From assembly GCF_005239225.2 (NCBI RefSeq), contig NC_133284.1, forward strand, positions 50,562,697 to 50,626,696: a stretch of 64,000 nt of DNA, read 5' to 3'. Position numbers and translations under genes: made by a program. Source of the stretch: Populus alba. Lineage: Eukaryota > Streptophyta > Magnoliopsida > Malpighiales > Salicaceae. Under the pieces are notes generated by a model. It saw nothing but the letters and a program-made list of their open reading frames with translations. It searched no databases and was not told the DNA's origin. Shown piece after piece: positions 10,282 to 20,300 of this stretch. How positions within the stretch are numbered: the stretch's first letter is position 1; each line of letters begins with the position of its first letter.

Positions 10282-10335
10282 GTATCTCAAGTAGTTGAGG
10301 ATTCAAGTACTGGTTGCTCCGTGCCAACCATTTAA
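10282..10335 (+). pseudogene. Unit A terminal exon (shortened)
   Basis: Eighteen codons, VSQVVEDSSTGCSVPTI then TAA. Relative to the 37-codon exon 43691-43801, about 22 bases are missing after CCAACC, which ends the frame early. Confidence 0.8.
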
Positions 10336-10910
10336 TGGGTGGGAAGAGAAAGAGGAAAAGGAAAAGGAAGAAGATGGTGGTCATAATGATTGAGTCAGAT
10401 GATTAGTTTGGCATTGGAATTTGAAAAACATGCTACTAATTCATTCTTCCAGGTAAAATGGCTGCATCTATTTATTTTATATCCTTCTTTAAATGGTTGG
10501 ATTAAATCAACAAATACGAGATGCCTGGATGATCTTTGTCCTTGATGTTTGCATTAGGTTGGTTGGTTACCTATTTCATGATCAACTCGACATTGGTGGG
10601 AAGTAATTCCAACTGTTTCATTAGCTACAACAATTTGTCTTATTTCATGTGTTTGTTGTGTGAACTTCCAGAAATGTTGTGTGTTTAGTAATTTATTGTG
10701 CCAACCTTCAAAAAAGGGCTTTTGTTTGTTTGCCCATTTGTGTTTCTTTTTCAACCTTAAAAAGCAAGGTCATAATGTTTACTCATTTGTGTGCTTATTG
10801 TTTAATGTTTGGATTCTCATTCTCCTCATTTTGATGTTCTATTTCTATTACGGATTCTTTATGTGCTTAACTTGTTGTTGTGCGTATCGTACAATAATAT
10901 GGTTTCTACA

Positions 10911-10913
<3 letters not shown>

Positions 10914-10943
<30 letters not shown>
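10914..10943. repeat. (TA)n microsatellite
   Basis: Uninterrupted AT/TA dinucleotides; a shorter TA run occurs at the homologous place near 48512-48528. Confidence 0.9.
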
Positions 10944-10946
<3 letters not shown>

Positions 10947-10985
10947 CATGTGAATGAGTGACATGTCATATTACCATACCAGTAA

Positions 10986-10990
10986 GATTA
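10986..10990. repeat. Target-site duplication GATTA (left)
   Basis: GATTA before the left LTR, repeated at 16237-16241. Unit B has one copy at the same place (AGTAAGATTATATAAA near 48568). Confidence 0.95.
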
Positions 10991-11212
10991 TGATACGAAT
11001 TGAGTTTTACTCTTCGAAGTTTATTCACAATCTTTGTATATTGAATTCATGATGATCATCCATCAATTACATCTGCCTTTATATAGCAGTAGGCAGTAAA
11101 ACTTTTATGGAAAGACTCCTATAATTTCGGCTATAATTTCGGTCTGTTACAAACTGATATAAATATATTATGTATAGCTAATAGTAAAGTAAACCTAATA
11201 TAATATTTAACA
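10991..11212 (-). repeat. 3' LTR of Copia element 2
   Basis: 222 bases, TGATACGAAT...ATTTAACA on the plus strand. On the minus strand a TATATAAAGG box lies at 11085-11076. C at 11194 is the only difference from the other LTR. Confidence 0.96.
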
Positions 11213-11222
11213 CCCCCTCTCA
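11213..11222 (-). other. Polypurine tract of Copia element 2
   Basis: Reads TGAGAGGGGG on the minus strand, directly abutting the 3' LTR and overlapping the end of the pol frame. Confidence 0.9.
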
Positions 11223-14200
11223 AATTGGTGCATAGATATCAGTCATGCCTAATTTGTCGAGACTAGTATGAAATATTTGGCTGGATACTGCCTTCGTCAG
11301 TACATCTGCAAGTTGATCTTGAGATCGAACATGAGGAACTTCAATAATCTTTTCTTCTAATTTTTCCTTGATAAAGTGTCTATCAACTTCAACATGTTTA
11401 GTTCTATCATGTTGGACAGGGTTATGAGCAATGTCACATGCCGCCTTGCTATCACAATATAACCTCGTCGGACTTGTCTGTTCAACCTGTAATTCCTGCA
11501 TTAAATTTTTTATCCATAATAATTCACATATTGCTTTGGCCATTCCTCTGTATTCAGCTTCAGTTGAGGATCTAGCCACTACTTCTTGTTTCTTACTTCG
11601 CCAGGTAACCAAGTTTCCACCCACAAATGTGAAGTATCCCGATGTAGATCTTCGATCTTGTAATGAGCCTGCCCAATCGACATCGGTATATCCATCAATC
11701 TTCAAGTTGTCCCCCTTTTTAAATAGAATTCCTTTACCTGGAGATGACTTCAAGTAACGCAAGATACGGGTGACAACTTTCATATGTTCTTCACTAGGGG
11801 AGTGCATAAACTGACTAATTACACTTAAAGCATAAGCTAAATCAGGTCTGGTATGTGCAAGATACATTAACCTTCCCACTAGTCTCTGATAACGTTCTTT
11901 ATTAGTGTGGATTTGTTGTGGATGTATACTTAGTTTCAGGTTTTCTTCTATAGGAGTGCTGATAGGGCTACAAGCTGTCATACCTGTTTCTTTTAACAAA
12001 TCTAAGGCATACTTTCGTTGTGACAAAAACATTCCTTCTTTCGATCTTGATACTTCAATACCAAGAAAGTATTTTAAGTGACCTAGAGATTTCATTTAAA
12101 ATTCTTGTGCAAGACGAGTCTGCAAAGCTTTTTGTTCTTCAGGATTATTTCCGGTTACTATCATATCATCCACGTATACGATTAGAGCTGTGACTTCCCC
12201 TTCGTTTATTTTCAGGAATAACGTATGGTCAGAGTTACTTTGCTTGTATCCAATGGATTTCATGAATTTAGTGAACCTGCCGAACCATGCTCTCGAAGAT
12301 TGTTTTAACCCGTATAGGGATTTCTTTAACCTGCATACCTTTGTGCTTCCTTTGATTTGCATAATGCATCCAGGAGGTAATTCCATATATACTTCTTCTT
12401 GGAGATCCCCATGCAAAAATGCATTTTTGACGTCAAATTGATATAGGGGCCAGTCACGGTTTACGGCTAAAGATAGTAGGATACGAACAATATTTATCTT
12501 GGCCACCGGTGAAAATGTTTCCATATAATCAATCCCATAAGTCTGAGTGTACCCTTTGGCGACAAGCCTTGCTTTAAACCTTTCAATAGTGCCATCTGCT
12601 TTATGTTTAATGGTAAACACCCACCGACACCCAACTGGTACCTTTCCTGCAGGAAGTTCAACTACTTCCCATGTGCAATTTTTTTGAAGGGATCTCATTT
12701 CTTCATTCATGGCCTCTTTCCATCTTAAATCTGTTATGGCTTCCTGCACATTGTTAGGAATAGATATAGCAGATATTTGGTTCATAAAAGTTTCATTTTC
12801 CTTTGATAATCTATGATAAGACACATAATTATTCATAGGATAATGAGGATTAGAGGTAAGAAGTGGTTCATACGAAGTTTTGGGTTTTCCTCTCGTAGTT
12901 CTGTGAGGTAAAAATTTTAGTTGAGTTTCAGAACTTACTTGAGGTTCAGTTATGGATTCAAGTTCAGGATGCACTTGTAGTGGGGATGCTGGTAATTGAG
13001 GTACTTGAGTTTCTTGTTGCAGCACCTCTATTCGGTCTTCTTCACTTTCAATAGTTTGTTGTTGTTCTGCTCCTATATATTTTTCACTATTTACATCTAA
13101 TGCATCTTGCATGGTATGTGAAAATGCATTACTAGTATGTTTATCTCTTGTAATATATAGGTCGTCATAACATGTCTGCCAGTTACTCTTGTTGTGCTCT
13201 TGACTTGAGGATTCAAGGGGAGAGTAATACATTTTATTCTCATGAAATACAACATCAAGTGTAGTGTAGAGTTTCTTACTTGGTGGATGATAGCAGCGAT
13301 ATCCTTTCTAATGCTGGGCATAACCAACAAATACACACTTGAGTGCTCGTGGTTCCAGTTTATTCCTTAATGGTTTGTGAAGATGAACAAACGTTGTGCA
13401 TCCAAAAACTTTTAGTTGCAAATGTGACACAGCAGGAGAGCATATTGTTCTCTGAAGAACATTCAGTGGGATCTGAAATTCTAATGTGCTTGAGGGTATC
13501 CGATTGACAAGATATGTTTCTGCTGTGATAGCTTCACCCCAATATTTAGTTGACATATGAGCTTCAAATAACGAGGCTCGAACAACTTCAAGAAGCTGAC
13601 GATTCTTACGTTCTGCAACCCCATTTTGTTGAGGGGTGTAAGGGCAAGTGGTTTGGTGAATAATTCCATGATTAATCAAATATTGTTTCAACTCCTGATT
13701 AACGAATTCTCCACCATTGTCGTTACGAAGAACCTGTATTGCAGAACTATATTGTGTAGCTACCATGTTATGAAATTGTTTGAATAAGGAGCTTACTTCA
13801 CTTTTGCATTTCATTAGGCAAATCCATGTCATACGTGTGTGATCATCAATAAAGGAAATAAACCATCATTTACCATTAAGAGAGCAGGTATTTGCCAGAC
13901 CCCATACATCTGAATGTACCACCATGAACGGTGTTGGGCTCTTGCTCTTGAAAAGGAACCCGATGGCTTTTAGCTAATTCACATACATCACATTTAAACT
14001 CTACATTTGTTAGCTGAACAAAGAGTTTTGGCATTAATTTGTTCAAATATCCAAAGGATGAGTGTCCTAAACGTTTATGCCATAACCAAATTTCAGAGGT
14101 TGCAGCAGATTCAATATTTGTAGCAGATTTATTCATGGAGAATGCTTGAGCTAACTGGTGACAGCTTGTTGGGGCTAAATCCAGATAATAGAGCTTTCCC

Positions 14201-15627
14201 CTTCTAGTACCATAACCAATTGTCTTCCGAGTTTGAATATCCTTGAAAACACAAAGGTTAGGCCAAAAAATAACAATGCATTGCAAAGCAAGAGTTATTT
14301 GAGCTACTGATAGTAAATTATAATTAAGAGTTGGGACAACTAATACGGAGTCAAGACTTATATTCTTAGTGAGGATAACAAATCCTTCCCCATTAACAAA
14401 CGATGAGGTACCATTTGCTGATGATATAGTATATTGTTTCAATGGTTTAAAGGATTTAAGCCACAATTTGTCAAAGGTCATATGATCAGTAGCTCCAGAA
14501 TCAATTATCCATTCATTTCTACTGCTAAGAGTGGAGGTATGAAATACTTTACCAGATTCTTCCTCTATGACTGTTTCTTTCGGATGTTGATGTTCTGCCA
14601 CAAATGCTTCCTTAGTCGTGAGATTGGTTTTGTTTGAAGGATGTTCTGCCACAAATCTCTCAGGCGTAGCCACTGCAACTAAAGCATGATTATTTGATTT
14701 TGAATTTCGTTTACGAGGTGCTTTAGCCGGGTCCCACCATTCTAGATACCCAATTAATTCATAGCATTTCATCTTTGTATGTCCAGTTTCACCACAGTGT
14801 GTGCAGTTATATTCTGACTTTGCCTTTCCAATCTCATAGCTGCTGTTATGAGTTTCTGATGTCCGATTCTTTTCAATAGTAGGGCCATATGATCGGTAGT
14901 TTCTTGGCTTACCTCGTCTTGCCATCATTGCAGATGACTCTGCATGGCCAGCTCCATCTTCATTGTTTAAAGTAGATCTGCGAACAGCATCCCGACGTAC
15001 ATAAGCATGAGCTTCTTCCAGATCCAGTATCGGATCTTTTCTAAGAATTTCCCCTTGGATTTGTTCAAATTCTGCATCCAATCCATTCAAGAAAATATGT
15101 ACCCGTAATCTTTCAACAGATCTTCTGTAAGTGATAATATCATCCGGATCTTTCATTTCAGTTCTGTCCCGATGGTCAAGTTCTTGGAAGATTTCCATCA
15201 GATCTCCATAATATGTGGATAACGGTCGACCTACCTGTTTTGTGGAGAAGGCTCTCTGGTTAAGTGCAAAAAGTTGTGATTCGTCCGATCCATCATAGAA
15301 AGCTTTAGACAAGGCATTCCATATTTCTCTTGCGGTGCGCAACCGAATGTATCTTTTCATAATGTCTGGTGACATAGACATTAGAAGCCATCCTTTAACT
15401 TTTTGGTTTTCTGCATACCATCTTGAATAAGACACATCAGCTTCCTGTGGTGGTTGTGTTTTGCCCATAATATATTCAAGCTTTTCTCTTCCTGCAATCT
15501 GCATTTCCATGATCTAAAACCATACATCGTAATTAGTTTCAGTGAGGATAACACTGGTTGTGAATCCAGAGTTTTCAGTTTGTACATGGATAATGGGTGT
15601 AGGTTATGTTGTCTTATCATTCATCAT
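11220..15627 (-). pseudogene. Broken Copia gag-pol polyprotein
   Basis: Reading from the right: ATG at 15627-15625, stop TAA 15606-15604, stop TAG 15516-15514, then an open gag-protease frame 15510-13876 (gag core; zinc knuckle CTHCGETGHTKMKC; protease IIDSGATDHM; HKRLGH). A frameshift lies near 13950, just before the integrase HSD motif. Then stop TGA 13868-13866, open integrase 13832-13308 (NDNGGEF, PQQNGVAERKN), stop TAG 13310-13308, open RT 13232-12096 (YVDDMIVTGNN), stop TAA 12098-12096, and open RT/RNase H 12095-11220 (GYTDVDWAG). Three of the five stops (TAA 15604, TAG 15514, TAG 13308) fit C-to-T change of a Gln codon and the TGA fits Arg CGA to TGA. The original codons are inferred from related elements. 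It cannot make a full polyprotein. Confidence 0.93.
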
Positions 15628-16002
15628 GGAAAAAGATGATCTCAGGATGCAAAGAGGAAGAAATGTTTAAGAATAGGCTTTAAGATCAGAATGCAGAAGA
15701 ATATTTCAAGAACTGGTTGGATTTGTACAATTCAAGACTGGATTTCAAGATAAAAATTCAGAACCGAAGAAATATATTCAAGAACAGGTTTTATGATTCA
15801 AGAATAGATTTCAGGATCAGAATACAGAGGGATATTTCAAGAACTGGTTGGAATAGGTGATATCTGTATAGCATAACAGATTTGACAGATAGAATGCAAG
15901 ATCTTGACAAATAGAATGCAGGATCTTGCTGTTGAAGTAAACTGGAAAAAAGAGATATAAACAGAGAAGGATGCAGATAAAATATCAGTCATGCATTTCC
16001 AT
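15628..16002 (-). other. Leader of Copia element 2 with degenerate repeats
   Basis: Region between the primer binding site and the gag start. The plus strand holds several imperfect copies of ATTTCAAGAACTGGTTGG and TCAAGA.TGGATTTCA, and GACAAATAGAATGCAGGATCT occurs twice in part near 15880-15925. No coding content. Confidence 0.65.
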
Positions 16003-16014
16003 GCTCTGATACCA
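16003..16014 (-). other. Primer binding site of Copia element 2
   Basis: Plus strand GCTCTGATACCA, i.e. TGGTATCAGAGC on the minus strand, abutting the 5' LTR with no spacer. Initiator tRNA-Met type. Confidence 0.95.
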
Positions 16015-16236
16015 TGATACGAATTGAGTTTTACTCTTCGAAGTTTATTCACAATCTTTGTATATTGAATTCATGATGATCATCCATCAATTACATCTGC
16101 CTTTATATAGCAGTAGGCAGTAAAACTTTTATGGAAAGACTCCTATAATTTCGGCTATAATTTCGGTCTGTTACAAACTGATATAAATATATTATGTATA
16201 GCTAATAGTAAAGTAAAACTAATATAATATTTAACA
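16015..16236 (-). repeat. 5' LTR of Copia element 2
   Basis: 222 bases; 221 of 222 match the LTR at 10991-11212. Followed by GATTA (16237-16241). Confidence 0.96.
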
Positions 16237-16241
16237 GATTA
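16237..16241. repeat. Target-site duplication GATTA (right)
   Basis: Right copy of the Copia element 2 target duplication. Confidence 0.95.
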
Positions 16242-16374
16242 TACACGTGAATTTCTCCCTATAAAAATATATGGAACCTTATAAAAATACAATTTCTTCA
16301 ATTTGTTTAATCAAGATTTGTAAATCTTGATATAAAGAAAATGAGAAATGAATTTCTCGTGCCTCCAATAAGTA
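16238..16374. repeat. Direct repeat, copy 1 (about 137 bases)
   Basis: Closely matches 16963-17099 (shared TATAAAAATATATGGAACCT, AAATCTTGATATAAAGAAAA and GTGCCTCCAATAAGTA). More diverged relatives lie near 21364-21505 and 52443-52585. The two close copies bracket a segment containing a LINE remnant. Confidence 0.8.
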
Positions 16375-16401
16375 AGGAACAGGTAAGGAACAATTATTCC
16401 T

Positions 16402-16600
16402 TCTCGTCCTATAGAGCTGTTCAAGCATGTCTGAACTTTCTCTCTAGCTGGTCTGCTTCTCGGTTTACACATATAGCAATCCATCCTAGTTTACCTAAAT
16501 GGGAGAAACCTCCTCCTGGTTTTATCAAATGTAATATAGATGCAGCAGTTGACGATAATCAAGAGGCTATGGGAGCAGTGTTGATGAGGAGGGGGCTTTG
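16402..16600 (+). pseudogene. LINE-type RNase H domain fragment
   Basis: A short open stretch reads YRAVQACLNFLSSWSAS ... PKWEKPPPGFIKCNIDAA ... MGAVLMRRG. The KPP.G..KCN.DAA segment is the start of the RVT_3 (RNase H-like) domain found at the C-terminus of plant non-LTR retrotransposon ORF2 and related proteins. Only the first part of the domain remains before a stop, so it is a dead fragment. Confidence 0.7.
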
Positions 16601-16962
16601 ATAATGCGTGGCTGCTGGCATGCTAATGATGTTTTTTCCCAAAGTTAGCAGAGGTATTATATATATATATATATTATTGGCATCACCCTTGAATATGAAC
16701 CAAATATAAACCTAAATAACCTAATTTTTTTTCATTTAATTTCTGATTTTCTGAAAGCATTTGATTATTACAACATAAAATAGGATAAAAGTTGAAAAAC
16801 AAAAAGCACCCACACCTACATAATAAAATGGGCTAATTATATGGTCACAATCACATTAGTAGATGTCGGCTATAAATTATAAAATCAAAATAACCTTAAC
16901 CAAAATTGATTACCCCAAATTAATTTTAAAATTAGATTTATTTAACTTATATCTAAAATATA
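16601..16962. other. Non-coding segment after LINE fragment
   Basis: AT-rich, with a short TA run near 16657-16674. No gene seen. Confidence 0.6.
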
Positions 16963-17099
16963 TTATATATGAATTTCTCCCTATAAAAATATATGGAACC
17001 TGATAAAAAAACAGTTTCTTCTTCAATTTTTTTAATCATGATTTGTAAATCTTGATATAAAGAAAATGAGGAATGAATTTCTCGTGCCTCCAATAAGTA
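16963..17099. repeat. Direct repeat, copy 2
   Basis: Second copy of the 16238-16374 repeat. Confidence 0.8.
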
Positions 17100-17360
17100 T
17101 ATGTTCAAGCCTCATTCTCAATGTGGAGGGGCGAGAGTATTAAACTTTAGGATTAAGATATTATTTGGTTATTATTTTGAGATAAAAAAATATAAAGATA
17201 ATGGAAATATAAAATATATGTCTTTATATATTTTTTATTTTAAAAATATAAAACATTTTTAAAAAAATTATTTCAAAAAACAATTATTTTATGTAGCTAT
17301 TTTCATCTTCACCATCAAACACATTTTCATCACTCCTGCATTTATTTATTTTGTTTTTAA

Positions 17361-20300
17361 AATACTAACTAAATACAGCTTAATTTTTAAATATGAGTTT
17401 ATAAAAAGATATGAATATTACAACATAGGATAAAAAGTTTTAAGAAGAAACACTCATAACAACACCAACAACAACAATAATAAAACCTTTCTAAGTTTGT
17501 ACTATAAATGACAAAATAAAAATAACCACAACAAAATCTATTCCTAATTTTCACATTAATCCACAAGCAAGTTTGTCAATTGGTAGCCCATTCCATACTG
17601 TCAAGTCAATCCTTGAACTTTTCAAATTGCATTTTCCTTTTCAATATTTTGTTCCAAATTACATTTTTCCCTTTCATTTTTTTTGTACATTGATTGAATG
17701 ATACAGTCCTCATTTTCATTTACTTTTGTAAATAAACAAAAAATTCCTTTCAAGTTTCAAGTTACTAAACGACGTGCAGCTCAATCAATGCCTTCATTGC
17801 CTACAGCCTTTAAAAAATCAACTCATTAGTTAGTTTCGTCCTTGGCTCACTTAGAACGACATCCACCCCAATGTTTGACATGTGGCACTTGAAAATCAGA
17901 TTAAGATAATGTTCTTTTAATTCTAGAAATTAAAAAAAAAATAGCTAAAATGAGTGGTAGGAGATATCTATTAAGTTAAAAAGACTGATGTCTAGAATGC
18001 TAAGATGATAAGTTGTTGTTACTTGTAAATTTGATAGATGTGAGTATTCTTAAGTGATTAAGAAAGAAATTATATAGAGAGAAAAAATATAATAATATTT
18101 TAAAAAGATAAACTCTAAAAATAATATATACTAAAATTATTAAGAATGAAGATATCATGAATCTTGAACTTTGAATATTCATTTAGTATTTATAACTCAC
18201 AAGTCTTGTTTTTTTGTAAAGAGGAGAAGTTGAAAAGTAATTTGATCATTGGTGGTATTTTGAGTTATATTTCACTCAAAATAAAATATTGAGGGACTCG
18301 TATGGGGTCTTGAAAAAATTAATTTAATCCTTATGATATTTTAAGTTATATTTCACTTAAAATAATAGTATTGAATCAATATAAAATATATTGAGAGATC
18401 TATGTGGGATCTTTGAAAATATTAATTTCATTCCTATGGTATTTTGAATTATATTTTATTAAAAATAATATTTATTAAATCAATATAAAATATTAAAAAA
18501 ACTTGTGTGGGGTCTTGAAAATTTTTTGAATGGAGAGGTAGGTTCTGACGAGTTACTTGAGTTTGTTATGAGTGAAAAAAATAGATCTACACGTGTTATA
18601 TATCAACATGTATTGCCTAAACCCACACATATTGGATTCAAAATATACACTAAAGCCCGTAAAGATGCTGGGACGTATGCCGAACAAGGTATATGGGTCA
18701 AGGCAGCATCTGGATTCAAGGGCAGTTAAGCTTTGGGAGGTTGTTTTATCCCATTAAATTTTGGTCTAAAGCAAATAGAAAGTTATTGTTTTGTTGATAG
18801 TTAGTCCTTTTCTTTTATTGACTTGGTTTCTTTGGGCGTTGACTAGTTATTTATGGTGAAGTGATAATCTCTTCTTTTGTTCTAGTGGAATTCTTGATGT
18901 TTAGGTTGGGAATAAATTTAGCTCCTCTTGTTTACCTAAAAATTGAGGGAAAGTAGCTGAAATAATTTAAAACCATTTAAGATTTTTGTCAGTTTCCTGT
19001 AGTTTCTCGGATACCAAACACGTTGTTATGTGTTGAATAAATAATTAACCACCAATTAAAGCAGAAGGAACATTTGTGCTTGAATCCTGAGAATATAGTT
19101 GAGTAGGAAAGCTTTGCATTTTATGAAGTTTTTTTTTTCTTAGTTATGATGATTTATTTTCTTGGAGGTACCTAAAAGTGGAATAATGGTCCCAAAATTT
19201 ACAAAGTTTTCCTGCAATCAAAGAGTGCCTTTTTGAAATTGCTCAATTATTAATCGCTTGGTGTTTTCTTGACAACACATTACTTTAATTTTGTGGTTGA
19301 TTAGAGCTCTATCTTCAAAAGTTTAATCTTCAAATCTTCTTCTAAATTCTTTAATTTTGCTCTCATATTGAATTTATGAAAATGTTATCTTTTTTATATT
19401 GTTTAAAATGACGTCAAGTCTTAAAGACTGTTAGCCATGTGCTCCTAATTAACTTCTGATTTTTTGTATTATAGCTCATACATAATTGCTGGAAGATAAA
19501 ATAATTTATTTTTTTATTCATGTTTGTTTGCTTTCTATCTATTTTACATGCAAAAGTTTATCTTATAATACTTTTAACCAAACATATTTTTTAAAAAACC
19601 CAACTAAAAGTGTTTTTGTTAAACCTATATTTTTAAATTGCAACTATAAAAGCTATCATTATTGTATGTTTGGTAACGTGGTGTATAATGCTTTTACAAA
19701 AATATTTTTCAATTGAAAATGAATTAAAATAATTTTTTTCAATTAAAAAAAAAACACTTCAAAATCATTAAAAATACTTAAAAAATTAAATTAACAACAT
19801 TAATTTAATATTTTTTAAAAAATCAAATACAATTTAAAAAGTAATTAATTTAAATCAAAAATTAAATTAACGAGTTTTTTCTTTATTTGAAAGGGATGGG
19901 CTAAATGATATTTTTGCATTTTCTTTGCACAATGTGATTATTTAATTACCCTTTGGAAAACAAAGAAAATCACTTGGGTCTAGGGGCTTATTAGTCTTTG
20001 ACTTGATTTTTCAACAAGTATGTTACTTCATTGTCCTTGAAAATTTAAAACAATTATTTGACTCCGAGGCTCTTTTATCATTTAGATGTTGTCATTTAGT
20101 AGTTATTGGATGTCATTGAAGACAATAAGATAATTTGGTAAGTAAAAAAATTAAATTAAAAAAAAAATAGAATCAAGTGAACAATGTTTGCCACCTCCGA
20201 ACGATGTGTGCGGCGTCATCCAATACCCAAAACGATGATTCCAGGGAGGCTTCTGAAGGATCTCAATGTCCCCCTGCAAATCAACGACGTGTGTAGCACT

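Larger units (their letters stand above)
1894..10335 (+). pseudogene. CNL resistance-gene pseudogene, unit A (LRR exons only)
   Basis: 3' half of an NBS-LRR gene, paralogous to 40541-43801. Remaining exons: 1894-2756, 3638-4069 plus 9119-9319 (one exon split by a Copia element), 9430-10164 and 10282-10335. The CC and NB-ARC domains are absent and Gypsy pol lies where they should be. Lesions in the first exon relative to unit B: TTA to TAA at 2029-2031, a 7-base deletion near 2097, loss of one T near 2319, and loss of about 26 bases near 2475. The later exons are open, and the split exon adds up to 633 coding bases, the same as in unit B. The last exon is shorter than in unit B because a deletion brings in an early TAA (10333-10335). 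The unit is clearly non-functional but could act as a donor for gene conversion. Confidence 0.93.
10336..10990 (+). other. 3' flank of unit A LRR gene
   Basis: Non-coding. Homologous to 43802-44046 joined to 48255-48577, i.e. the unit B flank with its Gypsy insertion removed. It contains a (TA)n run at 10914-10943. Confidence 0.8.
10991..16236 (-). mobile_element. Copia element 2, minus strand, coding-defective
   Basis: 5246-base LTR element with 222-base LTRs (one mismatch: C11194 versus A16218), primer binding site, polypurine tract and 5-base target duplication GATTA. The structure is complete, but the polyprotein carries several stops and a frameshift (see 11220-15627). It is related to Copia element 1 (similar zinc knuckle and C-terminus, DIYAPI versus DIYAPT) but has unrelated LTRs. 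Near-identical LTRs with a broken polyprotein suggest it was copied by enzymes supplied in trans. Confidence 0.96.

Noticed and set aside
11431..11757. 108-residue plus-strand frame over Copia element 2
   Set aside because: Antisense shadow of the RNase H coding region.
18505..18729. 74-residue open frame (MWGLENFLNGEVGSDELLEF...)
   Set aside because: No known domain, and the homologous place near 50030 has a frame-breaking TAG, so it is not conserved as coding.
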